A program made the position numbers and the translations under genes. Shown one piece after another: positions 9,823-22,052 of a stretch of DNA of 64,000 nucleotides. Numbering within the stretch: the stretch's first letter is position 1; every line of letters starts with the position of its first letter. The notes beneath the pieces are model-generated. The model saw only the letters and a list, made by a program, of their open reading frames with translations. It searched no databases and was not told the DNA's origin. This DNA is from Pseudomonas sp. Tri1 (GTDB lineage: Bacteria > Pseudomonadota > Gammaproteobacteria > Pseudomonadales > Pseudomonadaceae): positions 2,154,001-2,218,000 of the forward strand of contig NZ_CP072913.1 of NCBI RefSeq assembly GCF_017968885.1. Direction: 5' to 3'.

Positions 9823-9990
9823 ATAAAAAAGCCCGACAGTTTCATCGGGCGGGTTGGCCAGGCAGGCCGGTAACCAGTTTGATGTCCGGGGCGTTCGTTC
9901 GCAACGTCCCTTGCTCCGAATATCCAGTTGCACTCCGGACAGCGTAGTCGGCTGAATCAGTTGTGCCTGGAATTAGGGCGACTTTTCTAA
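9823..9990 (-). ncRNA. Candidate small RNA (GGA-rich), minus strand
   Basis: The minus strand ends in a good terminator (9828-9850, stem GCCCGA/TCGGGC then TTTTTT) although no minus-strand gene lies upstream for many kilobases. Upstream of it on the same strand is a long imperfect hairpin: outer stem GTCCGG/CCGGAC, inner stem GCAAC/GTTGC, over about 9884-9940. It holds five GGA triplets, the motif bound by RsmA/CsrA. No clear sigma-70 promoter was seen, so the 5' end near 9990 is a guess. It could instead be antisense or a decayed unit. Confidence 0.4.
9828..9850 (-). terminator. Orphan minus-strand terminator
   Basis: An inverted repeat GCCCGA-CAGTTTCA-TCGGGC preceded on the plus strand by AAAAAA, hence followed by six T on the minus strand. 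On the plus strand no T-run follows. It is the main support for the candidate small RNA. Confidence 0.75.
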
Positions 9991-10132
9991 TTATTGATTC
10001 TATGAATGGCTGCTCATGCAGCGCCGTGTTGCGGATCCGTGCAGTACGGAAATGACCGGAAAGTCGCGTTCAAGCCCCTGTTTAGGGCGATTGACAATTG
10101 TCGGAAATTCCGTGAAGGTGACGTACCCAAAT

Positions 10133-10146
10133 CAAACGGGCGTATG
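10133..10146. promoter_or_regulatory. Possible PsrA operator upstream of fadBA
   Basis: CAAACGGGCGTATG fits the PsrA consensus (S-AAAC-N4-GTTT-S) with one mismatch in the right half. PsrA is known to control fadBA in P. aeruginosa, and psrA itself lies at 19216 with two perfect sites. It is 163 bases before fadB. Confidence 0.45.
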
Positions 10147-10308
10147 AATTGAGCGTTTGTATTTTCAGAATGCTCCTACAGAACCCCGACTATCGCGTTG
10201 ACGGGTGTGCCTGGCGGATTGGCGTAGCATCGGCGGTAACGTCAATGCCGAACCAGCAGTCAGCGTTCAACGTGTACTGTTCAGCTTCCATATCGTGGAG
10301 ATCAGTTG

Positions 10309-12456
10309 ATGATTTACGAAGGTAAAGCCATCACGGTTAAGGCTCTTGAAAGTGGCATCGTCGAACTGAAGTTCGATCTCAAGGGTGAGTCCGTCAACAA
10401 GTTCAACCGTCTAACCCTGAATGAATTGCGTCAGGCTGTGGACACTATCAAGGCAGATGCTTCGATCAAGGGTGTGATCGTCAGCAGCGGCAAGGACGTC
10501 TTCATCGTCGGCGCCGACATCACCGAATTCGTCGATAACTTCAAGCTGCCCGATGCCGAACTGATCGCTGGCAACCTCGAAGCCAACCGTATTTTCAGCG
10601 ACTTCGAAGACCTCAACGTACCGACCGTCGTGGCCATCAATGGCATCGCCCTGGGTGGTGGCCTGGAAATGTGCCTGGCCGCGGATTACCGCGTCATGTC
10701 CACCACGGCCAAGATCGGCCTGCCGGAAGTCAAGCTGGGCATCTACCCGGGCTTCGGCGGCACCGTGCGCCTGCCGCGCCTGATCGGTGCCGACAACGCC
10801 ATCGAATGGATTGCCGCAGGCAAGGAAAACCGCGCTGAAGACGCGCTGAAGGTCGGCGCCGTGGATGCGGTGGTCGAGCCAGGCAAACTCCAGGAAGCGG
10901 CCCTTGAAACGATCAAGCGCGCCATCAGCGGCGAGTTCGACTACAGGGCCAAGCGTCAGCCGAAGCTGGAAAAGCTCAAGCTCAACGCCATCGAACAAAT
11001 GATGGCCTTCGAAACCGCCAAGGGTTTCGTCGCCGGTCAAGCAGGCCCGAACTACCCGGCGCCGGTCGAAGCGATCAAGACCATCCAGAAAGCTGCGAGC
11101 TTCGGTCGCGACAAAGCCCTGGAAGTCGAGGCCGCTGGTTTCGTCAAGCTGGCCAAGACCTCGGCAGCGCAAAGCCTGATCGGTCTGTTCCTCAATGACC
11201 AGGAACTGAAGAAAAAGGCCAAGGCCTACGACGAAATCGCCCGTGATGTGAAGCAGGCCGCCGTACTTGGCGCCGGCATCATGGGGGGTGGTATCGCCTA
11301 CCAGTCGGCGTCCAAAGGTACGCCGATCCTGATGAAAGACATCAACGAGCACGGGATCGAGCAGGGCCTGGCCGAAGCCGCGAAGCTGCTGGTGGGCCGC
11401 GTCGACAAAGGTCGCATGACCGCTGCGAAGATGGCCGAAGTGCTCAATGGCATTCGTCCGACCCTTTCCTACGGCGATTTCGGCCATGTCGACCTGGTGG
11501 TCGAAGCGGTTGTCGAAAATCCGAAGGTCAAGCAAGCGGTACTGGCTGAAGTCGAAGACAAGGTCAAAGAGGACACCATCCTCGCGTCGAACACCTCGAC
11601 CATTTCCATTTCGCTGCTGGCCAAGGCCCTCAAGCGTCCGGAAAACTTCGTCGGCATGCACTTCTTCAACCCGGTGCACATGATGCCGCTGGTGGAAGTG
11701 ATCCGTGGCGAGAAGTCCAGTGAGCTGGCGATTGCCACCACCGTGGCCTACGCCAAGAAGATGGGCAAGAACCCGATCGTCGTCAACGATTGCCCGGGCT
11801 TTCTGGTCAACCGCGTGCTGTTCCCGTATTTCGGCGGCTTCGCCAAGCTGGTCAGTGCCGGTGTGGACTTCGTGCGCATCGACAAGATCATGGAAAAATT
11901 CGGCTGGCCGATGGGCCCTGCGTACCTGATGGACGTGGTCGGCATCGACACCGGCCACCACGGTCGCGATGTCATGGCGGAAGGCTTCCCGGACCGCATG
12001 AAAGACGACCGTCGTTCGGCCGTCGACGTGCTCTACGAAGCCAAGCGCCTGGGCCAGAAGAACGGCAAGGGCTTCTACGCCTATGAGACCGACAAGCGCG
12101 GCAAGCAAAAGAAGGTGGCCGACTCGTCGGTGCTGGAAGTGCTCAAGCCGATCGTCTACGAGCAGCGCGAAGTCACCGACGAGGACATCATCAACTGGAT
12201 GATGATCCCGTTGTGCCTCGAGACCGTGCGTTGCCTGGAAGACGGCATTGTCGAAACCGCCGCCGAAGCCGACATGGGTCTGGTCTACGGTATCGGTTTC
12301 CCTCCATTCCGTGGCGGTGCGCTGCGCTACATCGATTCGATCGGTGTGGCCGAGTTCGTTGCCCTGGCTGACCAGTACGCTGATTTGGGCGCGCTGTACC
12401 ACCCAACCGCGAAGCTGCGTGAGATGGCCAAGAACGGCCAGAGCTTCTTCGGTTAA
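10309..12456 (+). CDS. fadB: Fatty acid oxidation complex alpha subunit
   Basis: FadB carries enoyl-CoA hydratase, 3-hydroxyacyl-CoA dehydrogenase and associated isomerase/epimerase activities of beta-oxidation, in an alpha2-beta2 complex with FadA. The 715-residue protein begins with a crotonase domain (oxyanion-hole regions [11 protein letters not shown] and [18 protein letters not shown]). From about residue 317 it has the NAD domain with [12 protein letters not shown], and two C-terminal dehydrogenase domains with [17 protein letters not shown]. The ATG at 10309 has GTGGAG upstream; the preceding TTG at 10306 is less likely. The length equals the family norm. It forms an operon with fadA 30 bases on. 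Confidence 0.97.
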   Translation: MIYEGKAITVKALESGIVELKFDLKGESVNKFNRLTLNELRQAVDTIKADASIKGVIVSSGKDVFIVGADITEFVDNFKLPDAELIAGNLEANRIFSDFEDLNVPTVVAINGIALGGGLEMCLAADYRVMSTTAKIGLPEVKLGIYPGFGGTVRLPRLIGADNAIEWIAAGKENRAEDALKVGAVDAVVEPGKLQEAALETIKRAISGEFDYRAKRQPKLEKLKLNAIEQMMAFETAKGFVAGQAGPNYPAPVEAIKTIQKAASFGRDKALEVEAAGFVKLAKTSAAQSLIGLFLNDQELKKKAKAYDEIARDVKQAAVLGAGIMGGGIAYQSASKGTPILMKDINEHGIEQGLAEAAKLLVGRVDKGRMTAAKMAEVLNGIRPTLSYGDFGHVDLVVEAVVENPKVKQAVLAEVEDKVKEDTILASNTSTISISLLAKALKRPENFVGMHFFNPVHMMPLVEVIRGEKSSELAIATTVAYAKKMGKNPIVVNDCPGFLVNRVLFPYFGGFAKLVSAGVDFVRIDKIMEKFGWPMGPAYLMDVVGIDTGHHGRDVMAEGFPDRMKDDRRSAVDVLYEAKRLGQKNGKGFYAYETDKRGKQKKVADSSVLEVLKPIVYEQREVTDEDIINWMMIPLCLETVRCLEDGIVETAAEADMGLVYGIGFPPFRGGALRYIDSIGVAEFVALADQYADLGALYHPTAKLREMAKNGQSFFG

Positions 12457-12471
12457 GCGCCCAACGACTAG

Positions 12472-13662
<1,191 letters not shown>

Positions 13663-13680
13663 GCGTTGCGTTGATGGAAG

Positions 13681-13710
13681 CCGGGGCCAAGTGCCCCGGT
13701 TTTTGTTTTT
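13681..13710 (+). terminator. Terminator of fadBA
   Basis: The stem CCGGGGC/GCCCCGG with a five-base loop is followed by TTTTTGTTTTT. Confidence 0.92.
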
Positions 13711-13770
13711 CCGGGTTTAGTAGAAAAGATTTTGTTTTTATTTTGAAAAGATTTCAGTGAGGGCCAAAGC

Positions 13771-14007
13771 ATGCCGATACAACCTGGGCTCTACCAACAT
13801 TACAAAGGTCCGCAGTACCGCGTATTCAGTATCGCGCGGCACTCCGAGACCGAGGAAGAAGTGGTCTTCTATCAAGCCCTGTATGGCGATTACGGCTTTT
13901 GGGTGAGGCCCTTGAGCATGTTCGAAGAGTCCGTCGAGGTTGACGGCGAACAGGTGCCGCGCTTTGCTTTGGTGCAGGCCGAAGAGAGCCTTTTTTCCAA
14001 GCCTTGA
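13771..14007 (+). CDS. DUF1653 family protein
   Basis: A 78-residue cytoplasmic protein with the conserved opening PGLYQHYKGPQYRVFSIARHSET. It also has the VFYQALYGDYGFWVRPLSMF block that defines the DUF1653 family. No function is established for the family. The ATG at 13771 is preceded by GTGAGGG. It lies between fadA and topA, as I recall in P. aeruginosa. Confidence 0.88.
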   Translation: MPIQPGLYQHYKGPQYRVFSIARHSETEEEVVFYQALYGDYGFWVRPLSMFEESVEVDGEQVPRFALVQAEESLFSKP

Positions 14008-14122
14008 GGGCAGTCTGCGGGAAACCCTGCGCTTGACCTCACCTTGTAGCCACTATATATAGCGGTGCCGCGTCAGGCGCCAACCGCCTTTCACTTTTTA
14101 GAATTCAGGAATTTTCTGATCC

Positions 14123-16735
14123 ATGGGCAAATCGCTGGTCATTGTGGAATCCCCGGCTAAGGCCAAGACCATCAACAAGTATCTGGGCAACCAATACGTG
14201 GTGAAGTCGAGTATCGGCCATATCCGAGACCTGCCCACCAGCGGTTCGGCTAGCGCCAGCAAGGAGCCTGCCGCCAAGCGCGGCAAGGCTGCTGCCGGTG
14301 AAGCGCCGGCGCTGTCGCCCAAGGACAAGGCGCGCAAGCAGCTCGTCTCACGCATGGGTGTCGATCCGGAACATGGCTGGAAAGCCAAGTACGAGATCCT
14401 CCCGGGCAAGGAAAAGGTCATCGAAGAGCTGCGTCGGCTCGCCAAGGATGCCGACACCATCTATCTCGCGACGGACTTGGACCGCGAAGGGGAAGCCATT
14501 GCCTGGCACCTGCGCGAAGCCATCGGTGGGGATGACAGCCGCTATAAGCGCGTGGTGTTCAACGAAATCACCAAGAAGGCTATCCAGGAAGCCTTTTCCC
14601 AGCCAGGCGAGCTGGACATCGATCGGGTCAACGCCCAGCAAGCGCGTCGTTTTCTCGATCGCGTGGTGGGCTACATGGTTTCGCCACTGCTCTGGGCCAA
14701 GATCGCCCGCGGCCTGTCTGCCGGTCGCGTGCAATCGGTCGCGGTGAAGCTGGTGGTGGAACGCGAGCGGGAGATCCGCGCGTTCATCCCTGAAGAGTAT
14801 TGGGAAGTCCACGCCGACCTCGGTACCGCCAAGGGCGCCACCGTGCGCTTCGACGTGGCTCGGGAGAAGGGCGAAGCCTTCAAACCGCTCAACGAAGCCC
14901 AGGCCATGGCTGCCCTGGAGAAGCTCAAGGCTTCCAGCTACAGCATCGTCAAGCGCGAAGACAAACCGACCAGCAGCAAGCCGTCCGCACCGTTCATTAC
15001 TTCCACGCTGCAACAGGCCGCGAGCAACCGCCTGGGCTTTGGCGTAAAGAAAACCATGATGATGGCCCAGCGTCTGTACGAAGCCGGCTACATCACCTAT
15101 ATGCGTACCGATTCGACCAACCTCTCGGCTGATGCCGTGACGATGGCGCGCACTTATATAGAAAGCGAGTTCGGCAAGAAATACCTGCCGGACACGCCGA
15201 ACGTCTACAGCAGCAAGGAAGGCGCACAAGAGGCTCACGAAGCGATTCGTCCGTCTGACGCCAACACCGAGCCAAGCAAATTGTCGGGCATGGAGCGCGA
15301 TGCTGAGCGCCTCTACGAACTGATCTGGCGCCAGTTCCTGGCCTGCCAGATGCTGCCGGCGCAATACCTGTCGACTACCGTAAGCGTCGGTGCTGGCGAC
15401 TTCGAGCTGCGCGCCAAGGGCCGCATTCTGAAGTTCGACGGCTACACCCGCGTGATGCCGCAAATCACCAAGCCTGGGGACGACGACGTTCTGCCGGACA
15501 TGGCCCAGGGCGATGTGATGAAGCTGATCAAGCTTGATCCGACCCAGCACTTCACCAAGCCGCCGGCCCGTTATTCGGAAGCCAGCCTGGTCAAGGAAAT
15601 GGAAAAGCGTGGCATCGGTCGTCCTTCGACCTACGCGGCGATCATTTCCACCATCCAGGATCGCGGTTACGTGGCGCTGCACAACCGTCGTTTCTATTCG
15701 GAAAAGATGGGTGACATTGTCACTGAGCGTCTGTCCGAGAGTTTCTCGAACCTGATGGACTACGGCTTCACCGCCGGTATGGAAGAGAACCTCGACGATG
15801 TGGCCCAGGGCGAACGGGACTGGAAGAATGTCCTCGACGAGTTCTACGGCGACTTCAAGAAAAAACTCGAAGTGGCTGAAAGCCCTGACAACGGCATGCG
15901 GGCCAACCAGCCGGTCATGACCGACATTCCGTGTCTGACCTGCGGTCGTCCGATGCAGATCCGCACGGCATCGACCGGTGTCTTCCTCGGTTGCTCGGGC
16001 TACAGCCTGCCACCCAAGGAGCGCTGCAAGGCGACAGTCAACCTGGTGCCGGGCGACGAAATCGCTGCGGACGACGAGGGCGAGTCGGAATCCCTGGTAT
16101 TGCGTGGCAAGCACCGCTGCCCGATCTGCAGCACGGCGATGGATGCTTACCTGCTGGATGAAAAGCGCAAGTTGCACATCTGTGGTAACAACCCGGACTG
16201 CGCCGGCTACGAGATTGAAGAGGGCAGCTATCGCATCAAGGGCTATGAAGGCCCGAGCCTGGAATGCGATAAGTGCGGCAGCGAGATGCAGCTCAAGACT
16301 GGTCGCTTCGGCAAGTTCTTCGGCTGCACCAACCCGACCTGTAAGAACACCCGCAAACTGCTCAAGAGCGGTGACGCGGCACCGCCGAAAATGGATCCGG
16401 TGAAGATGCCGGAACTCAAGTGCGAGAAGGTCAACGACACCTATATCCTGCGTGACGGGGCATCTGGCCTGTTCCTGGCGGCCAGTCAGTTCCCGAAAAA
16501 CCGCGAGACTCGAGCGCCGCTGGTGATGGAAATCCTGCCGCATAAGAGCGAGATCGATCCTAAGTACCATTTCCTTTGCGAAGCACCGCAAAAGGATCCG
16601 GAAGGGCGCCCGGCGGTCATTCGCTACAGCCGCAAGACCAAGGAGCAGTACGTGCAGACCGAAGTCGACGGCAAGCCTACCGGCTGGAAGGCGTACTACG
16701 ACGGCGGTAAATGGACGGTTGAAGACAAGCGCTGA
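14123..16735 (+). CDS. topA: DNA topoisomerase I
   Basis: A type IA topoisomerase that relaxes negative supercoils. The 870-residue protein opens with the TOPRIM domain ([18 protein letters not shown], acidic [13 protein letters not shown]). The active-site Tyr lies in [11 protein letters not shown] near residue 326. The C-terminus has three four-Cys zinc ribbons beginning near [18 protein letters not shown] and CDKCGSEMQ, then a C-terminal tail. A lysine- and alanine-rich insert follows the first 30 residues, common in pseudomonads. No ribosome site is strong; TATATATA lies about 70 bases upstream as a possible -10 region. Confidence 0.97.
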   Translation: MGKSLVIVESPAKAKTINKYLGNQYVVKSSIGHIRDLPTSGSASASKEPAAKRGKAAAGEAPALSPKDKARKQLVSRMGVDPEHGWKAKYEILPGKEKVIEELRRLAKDADTIYLATDLDREGEAIAWHLREAIGGDDSRYKRVVFNEITKKAIQEAFSQPGELDIDRVNAQQARRFLDRVVGYMVSPLLWAKIARGLSAGRVQSVAVKLVVEREREIRAFIPEEYWEVHADLGTAKGATVRFDVAREKGEAFKPLNEAQAMAALEKLKASSYSIVKREDKPTSSKPSAPFITSTLQQAASNRLGFGVKKTMMMAQRLYEAGYITYMRTDSTNLSADAVTMARTYIESEFGKKYLPDTPNVYSSKEGAQEAHEAIRPSDANTEPSKLSGMERDAERLYELIWRQFLACQMLPAQYLSTTVSVGAGDFELRAKGRILKFDGYTRVMPQITKPGDDDVLPDMAQGDVMKLIKLDPTQHFTKPPARYSEASLVKEMEKRGIGRPSTYAAIISTIQDRGYVALHNRRFYSEKMGDIVTERLSESFSNLMDYGFTAGMEENLDDVAQGERDWKNVLDEFYGDFKKKLEVAESPDNGMRANQPVMTDIPCLTCGRPMQIRTASTGVFLGCSGYSLPPKERCKATVNLVPGDEIAADDEGESESLVLRGKHRCPICSTAMDAYLLDEKRKLHICGNNPDCAGYEIEEGSYRIKGYEGPSLECDKCGSEMQLKTGRFGKFFGCTNPTCKNTRKLLKSGDAAPPKMDPVKMPELKCEKVNDTYILRDGASGLFLAASQFPKNRETRAPLVMEILPHKSEIDPKYHFLCEAPQKDPEGRPAVIRYSRKTKEQYVQTEVDGKPTGWKAYYDGGKWTVEDKR

Positions 16736-16769
16736 TCGCCGGGGCTTGTCTGAGGTAGGGAGGCTTCCT

Positions 16770-16813
16770 GTGGCGAGGGAGCTTGCTCCCGCTGGACGGC
16801 GTAGCCGTCCCCA
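16770..16813. repeat. REP-like palindromes after topA
   Basis: Two small palindromes in tandem: GGGAGC-TT-GCTCCC inside a GTGGCGAGG repeat, and GGACGGCGTAGCCGTCC. They lie in the 3' gap after topA. Confidence 0.65.
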
Positions 16814-16830
16814 ACAAGCCCCAAGTGAAC

Positions 16831-16867
16831 AGAAGGCCGCATGTTTTCATGCGGCCTTCTGGTTTTT
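16831..16867 (+). terminator. Terminator of topA
   Basis: A 13-base stem AGAAGGCCGCATG with its exact complement, a four-base T-rich loop, then GGTTTTT. It is strong. Confidence 0.92.
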
Positions 16868-16944
16868 GGCTTGCAGTGGCCTCGGTTGATCCACGACACT
16901 GTCGCACCTGCGTGAAGCTTTTATTTCGTTGGGGAGAAGCCACC

Positions 16945-17469
16945 ATGGCCCACGAACTCTACACCCGCACCAATCAGAAAATTTATTTCGCCGGCTTGTC
17001 GCTCGAGGCGCTCGCCAGGGCGGAGGATGGGCGTGCGATGAATTCCCCTGCGCTGATCCAGGCAGGACGTGAGTCCGCGCTGTTTCATCTGTACGGTGCG
17101 TTGTTGGGGTTGTGCCATGAAATTGCCGGTTTCTATCGTCTGCCACAAGCGAATGCGCCACGGGCCGAGCTGCTGTTGACCCGGGAAGTGCTGGATACCA
17201 TCGCCATCCCCGAGCTGGCCGAGATGGTCGAGCTGGCCCACAATCCGGAAACCTGGCTGGCCAGGCTGCTGGCAGCCCACGCGGCGCTGTTCGAGCCGCC
17301 GCGGGCCCCTCGCAAACCCAAGGGCGATGTGACCCAACCGTTGATCGTTGCGGTCAATCTGGATGAGCAGGAACCCGAGCAGGAGCTGAGCCAGGAGGAG
17401 CTGGAGAGCTGGCGCCAGAACCTGAAAAGCCTGGCGATTCGCTTTCGTGAAGGGTTGAACGAGTGCTGA
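16945..17469 (+). CDS. Conserved hypothetical protein (DUF6586-like)
   Basis: A 174-residue soluble, mainly helical protein beginning MAHELYTRTNQKIYFAGLSL, with an acidic, Gln/Glu-rich segment near 145-160. It looks like the conserved Pseudomonas protein encoded between topA and lexA; DUF6586 is my best family guess. Function unknown. GGGGAG lies eight bases before the ATG at 16945, so the longer open frame from 16783, which runs through the topA terminator, is rejected. Confidence 0.75.
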   Translation: MAHELYTRTNQKIYFAGLSLEALARAEDGRAMNSPALIQAGRESALFHLYGALLGLCHEIAGFYRLPQANAPRAELLLTREVLDTIAIPELAEMVELAHNPETWLARLLAAHAALFEPPRAPRKPKGDVTQPLIVAVNLDEQEPEQELSQEELESWRQNLKSLAIRFREGLNEC

Positions 17470-17575
17470 GTTTTCCTTCAACCCGTTCTGATCGTTGATA
17501 ACGCTTGGTCAAGATCCCGAGCGAAGCCTGACTGATGACTATATAATCCTCGCCTTTGGTGGAGAACAGACTTTT

Positions 17576-17809
17576 ATGCCTACGTCCTTTCTAGAAATTG
17601 TCGAACTTCCTGATGGTCGCATCGAGCTGCGCAGGGCTGAGGACGAAGGTTCTCTGGTTACCCTGAACTTCTCAGAAGATGCCAAGGTATTCCTTCAGGG
17701 CCAACATGTCGAAGTCGCCAAGGCGATGCTGAGCGTGGGCGTTCAGATGGCCGGCCGATTGGTTGAAGGCGAATTCAGCAAGGAAGAGGGGCCGCGGGTT
17801 CTTCATTGA
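17576..17809 (+). CDS. Small conserved protein, 77 residues
   Basis: A short acidic protein, MPTSFLEIVELPDGRIELRR, ending EFSKEEGPRVLH. No signal or membrane segment. GGTGGAG lies about 13 bases before the ATG, and TATAAT at 17542-17547 may be its -10 box. It appears to be a conserved Pseudomonas gene of unknown role next to the lexA-sulA pair, convergent with sulA. Confidence 0.7.
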   Translation: MPTSFLEIVELPDGRIELRRAEDEGSLVTLNFSEDAKVFLQGQHVEVAKAMLSVGVQMAGRLVEGEFSKEEGPRVLH

Positions 17810-17848
17810 TCCCGTCTGTCGGTTTTTTGGACGTTAGTATAGCTGACC

Positions 17849-17871
17849 GGCTTCTCTGTCCTGGAGAAGCC
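17849..17871. terminator. Weak hairpin between convergent genes
   Basis: The stem GGCTTCTC/GAGAAGCC with a seven-base loop sits between the 77-residue gene and sulA. No good T-run follows on either strand, so its role as a terminator is uncertain. Confidence 0.4.
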
Positions 17872-17881
17872 CCGCGTTTGT

Positions 17882-18355
17882 TTAGCCCAATCGAATATTC
17901 AGGCTTTGTGCGTCCCCGGTGCGAGCGGCGCTGATCAACTGTTGCCGTGCGGTTGTGGTCAACGGATTGAGCCAGCTGACCACCGTATGGCTGCGACCCA
18001 AGCGCAAGGCTTCACACGTCAGCTGTTGGGCGCTTTGGGTGCCTCGTGGCTGCAGTAGCAGGATCCGTTCACGGTTCAGGCCAGCATCCCGCAGCCAGGC
18101 CTGGGTGACACTGGCTGGCGGCGCGATCAGCGTCAACCAGCGAGCGTCTTGGTCCTGGCTCAGTTCTCGCAGAATCGGCGCCAACAGGTTCAGGCAGTTT
18201 CCAGCCGCACCACGTAACGACAGCTCGCTGAAAGCCTCCGGCTCGACGCCCCAGGGCGATTCGATGACCTCTTTCAGGACTGGAACCAGCGGTTGGGCCA
18301 TGAATGCCTCGAACAGCGGAAGTTGTGTGTGCTGTGGTGTGTGTGGGAACTGCAT
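17882..18355 (-). CDS. sulA: SOS cell division inhibitor SulA
   Basis: SulA blocks FtsZ polymerisation during the SOS response. The 157-residue protein has the family pattern: a variable N-terminus, then LTLIAPPASVTQAWLRDAGL and the TCEALRLGRSHTVVSWL block. It lies 10 bases downstream of lexA on the same strand, so it is read from the LexA-controlled lexA promoter. GGAGG lies directly upstream of the ATG at 18355. This lexA-sulA arrangement is the one known in Pseudomonas and keeps SulA under SOS control without its own box. Confidence 0.92.
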   Translation of the reverse strand: MQFPHTPQHTQLPLFEAFMAQPLVPVLKEVIESPWGVEPEAFSELSLRGAAGNCLNLLAPILRELSQDQDARWLTLIAPPASVTQAWLRDAGLNRERILLLQPRGTQSAQQLTCEALRLGRSHTVVSWLNPLTTTARQQLISAARTGDAQSLNIRLG

Positions 18356-18365
18356 AAAGCCTCCT

Positions 18366-18974
18366 TTAGCGGCGAATGACGCCGACACTCAAGCCTTCGA
18401 TGACCAGATCCTGATCTTTCAGGTTCACTTCGATGGGGGCGAACTCGGGATTCTCGGCGATCAGCCAGACCTTGCTGCCGTCGCGCTTGAAGCGCTTGAC
18501 GGTCACTTCATCACCGATTCGTGCCACAACGATCTGGCCGTTACGGGCCTCACGCGTGGTGTGGACCGCCAGAAGGTCGCCGTCGAAGATGCCGATGTCT
18601 TTCATGCTCATGCCGTGCACGCGCAGAAGGTAATCAGCCCGTGGATGGAAGAATGAAGGATTGATATTGCAGGACTCCTCGACGTGCTGCTGGGCGAGGA
18701 TCGGGGCGCCTGCTGCGACCCGGCCGATGATTGGCAGGGTGGTTTCGTCGGCCTTGGCTTCGAAGCCAGGAATGCGAATGCCGCGGGAAGCGCCCGGCGT
18801 CATTTCGATCGCACCTTTGCGGGCCAGCGCCTTGAGGTGTTCTTCAGCCGCGTTGGGCGACTTGAAACCCAGTTCCTGAGCGATTTCCGCGCGGGTCGGC
18901 GGGTAGCCGTTGTCTTCGAGGCAGCGTTTGATGAAGGCCAGAATCTCTGCTTGGCGTGGCGTCAGCTTTAGCAT
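18366..18974 (-). CDS. lexA: SOS repressor LexA
   Basis: LexA represses DNA-damage genes and self-cleaves when RecA is activated. The 202-residue protein has a winged-helix N-terminus ([39 protein letters not shown]). It also has the scissile Ala88-Gly89 in VAAGAP, the catalytic Ser123 in [13 protein letters not shown], and Lys160 in [11 protein letters not shown]. All key residues are intact. Two LexA boxes lie just upstream, so it is autoregulated. sulA follows in the same operon. Its likely targets nearby also include the decayed umuDC at 51540. Confidence 0.98.
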   Translation of the reverse strand: MLKLTPRQAEILAFIKRCLEDNGYPPTRAEIAQELGFKSPNAAEEHLKALARKGAIEMTPGASRGIRIPGFEAKADETTLPIIGRVAAGAPILAQQHVEESCNINPSFFHPRADYLLRVHGMSMKDIGIFDGDLLAVHTTREARNGQIVVARIGDEVTVKRFKRDGSKVWLIAENPEFAPIEVNLKDQDLVIEGLSVGVIRR

Positions 18975-18984
18975 ATTGATCGCT

Positions 18985-19000
18985 CTGTCTTTTTATACAG
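18985..19000. promoter_or_regulatory. LexA box 1
   Basis: CTGTCTTTTTATACAG, a perfect CTGT-N8-ACAG palindrome, 10 bases before the lexA start. Confidence 0.93.
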
Positions 19001-19003
19001 TGA

Positions 19004-19019
19004 CTGGGATTATATACAG
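19004..19019. promoter_or_regulatory. LexA box 2
   Basis: CTGGGATTATATACAG on the plus strand matches CTG-N10-CAG. On the minus strand it reads CTGTATATAATCCCAG. It is spaced three bases from box 1, and the TATAAT inside it may be the -10 of lexA. Confidence 0.88.
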
Positions 19020-19156
19020 TGGACAGCGCTTGGCAATCCTCCTTTTTTCACCGCCCGCTGGACGGTCGGTCGTGCCGCTGGAAGCGACATGGCTACAGCC
19101 TGTTTAAAGGTGTGGTTAAATAACTGACCGGGCGTTCGCAAAACGTCCCGGCAGGC

Positions 19157-19185
19157 TTGACAACCCCAAGGCTGAAACGTATGTT
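19157..19185 (+). promoter_or_regulatory. Likely psrA promoter
   Basis: TTGACA (19157-19162) and TATGTT (19180-19185) are spaced by 17 bases. The -10 lies inside the first PsrA operator, which would explain autorepression. Confidence 0.6.
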
Positions 19186-19200
19186 TCAAACAAGTGTTTG
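19174..19200. promoter_or_regulatory. psrA: Two tandem PsrA operators
   Basis: GAAACGTATGTTTC (19174-19187) and CAAACAAGTGTTTG (19187-19200) each fit the PsrA consensus (S-AAAC-N4-GTTT-S) exactly and share one base. They sit 15 bases before the psrA start. Confidence 0.85.
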
Positions 19201-19215
19201 TCAGGCGGAGTAGCC

Positions 19216-19923
19216 ATGGCCCAGTCGGAAACCGTTGAACGCATTCTCGATGCTGCCGAGCAGTTGTTCGCGGAAAAAGGTTTCGCCGAAACCTCGTTGC
19301 GTCTGATCACCAGCAAGGCCGGGGTCAACCTGGCCGCGGTGAATTATCACTTCGGTTCGAAAAAAGCCTTGATCCAAGCGGTTTTCTCGCGCTTCCTCGG
19401 GCCTTTCTGCCTCAGCCTCGATCGCGAGCTGGAGCGGCGCCAGGCCAAGCCTGACGTCAAGCCTACCCTGGAAGAATTGCTGGAAATGCTGGTCGAGCAA
19501 GCGCTTGCCGTGCAGCCACGCAGCGGTAACGATCTTTCCATTTTCATGCGCTTGTTGGGCTTGGCATTCAGCCAGAGCCAGGGCCACTTGCGGCGTTATC
19601 TGGAGGACATGTACGGCAAGGTGTTCCGCCGCTACATGCTACTGGTCAATGAGGCCGCGCCGCAGATTCCGCCGATCGAGCTGTTCTGGCGCGTGCACTT
19701 CATGCTTGGTGCCGCCGCGTTCAGCATGTCGGGTATCAAGGCATTGCGGGCCATCGCGGAAACCGATTTCGGTGTGAACACGTCGATCGAGCAGGTGATG
19801 CGCCTGATGGTGCCATTCCTGGCTGCCGGCATGCGAGCCGAGAGCGGGGTCACCGATGAGGCCATGGCCGCCGCACAATTGCGTCCGCGCAGCAAATCAG
19901 CCCCGGCACTCGCCAAGGCTTGA
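19216..19923 (+). CDS. psrA: TetR-family regulator PsrA
   Basis: PsrA represses its own gene and beta-oxidation genes, is released by long-chain fatty acids, and activates rpoS in Pseudomonas. The 235-residue protein has the TetR helix-turn-helix at its N-terminus (VERILDAAEQLFAEKGFAET, GVNLAAVNYHFGSKKALIQA). A C-terminal ligand domain ends in a basic tail. GGCGGAG precedes the ATG at 19216. Two perfect PsrA sites upstream make the call firm. Its position between lexA and nagZ is as in P. aeruginosa. The fadBA operon here is a likely target. Confidence 0.95.
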   Translation: MAQSETVERILDAAEQLFAEKGFAETSLRLITSKAGVNLAAVNYHFGSKKALIQAVFSRFLGPFCLSLDRELERRQAKPDVKPTLEELLEMLVEQALAVQPRSGNDLSIFMRLLGLAFSQSQGHLRRYLEDMYGKVFRRYMLLVNEAAPQIPPIELFWRVHFMLGAAAFSMSGIKALRAIAETDFGVNTSIEQVMRLMVPFLAAGMRAESGVTDEAMAAAQLRPRSKSAPALAKA

Positions 19924-20085
19924 GTGCACGGGTGGGCGCGGCTGTCTACATCCGCTAAGCTAGCCGCCCATGCCGACTCTCGTTTCGAACCCGCTTCATA
20001 TTTCATCGCGCAACCGTGATCTGCCGGGCCTGGAGCCCGGTGGCGCGGTCGTGTCTGTGAGGTTCATCGTTATTAAGGAAATGCT

Positions 20086-21847
<1,762 letters not shown>

Positions 21848-21878
21848 TGGATGATTAAGTCCGTTGTCTGATAGTCAG

Positions 21879-22038
21879 CTATCGCGAGCAAGCTCGCTCT
21901 CACGAGGGGTTTTGGTGAGCACTCGTTCTGCCACCGCCTCGGAACAGTGTGGGAGCGAGCTTGCTCGCGATGACGGCGGCACAGTCAACATCTGCATGAA
22001 CTGAACCACCGCTATCGCGAGCAAGCTCGGCTCCCACG
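21879..22038. repeat. Three REP elements, the last two forming a REP doublet
   Basis: REP palindromes at 21879-21905, 21947-21972 and 22011-22038. The last two are inverted and enclose a spacer that resembles the spacer of the doublets at 60352 and 60487 when read on the other strand. Confidence 0.85.
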
Positions 22039-22052
22039 GGGATCGGTATGGA

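Noticed and set aside
14348..16591. A 747-codon minus-strand open frame
   Set aside because: Antisense to topA, no recognised domain.
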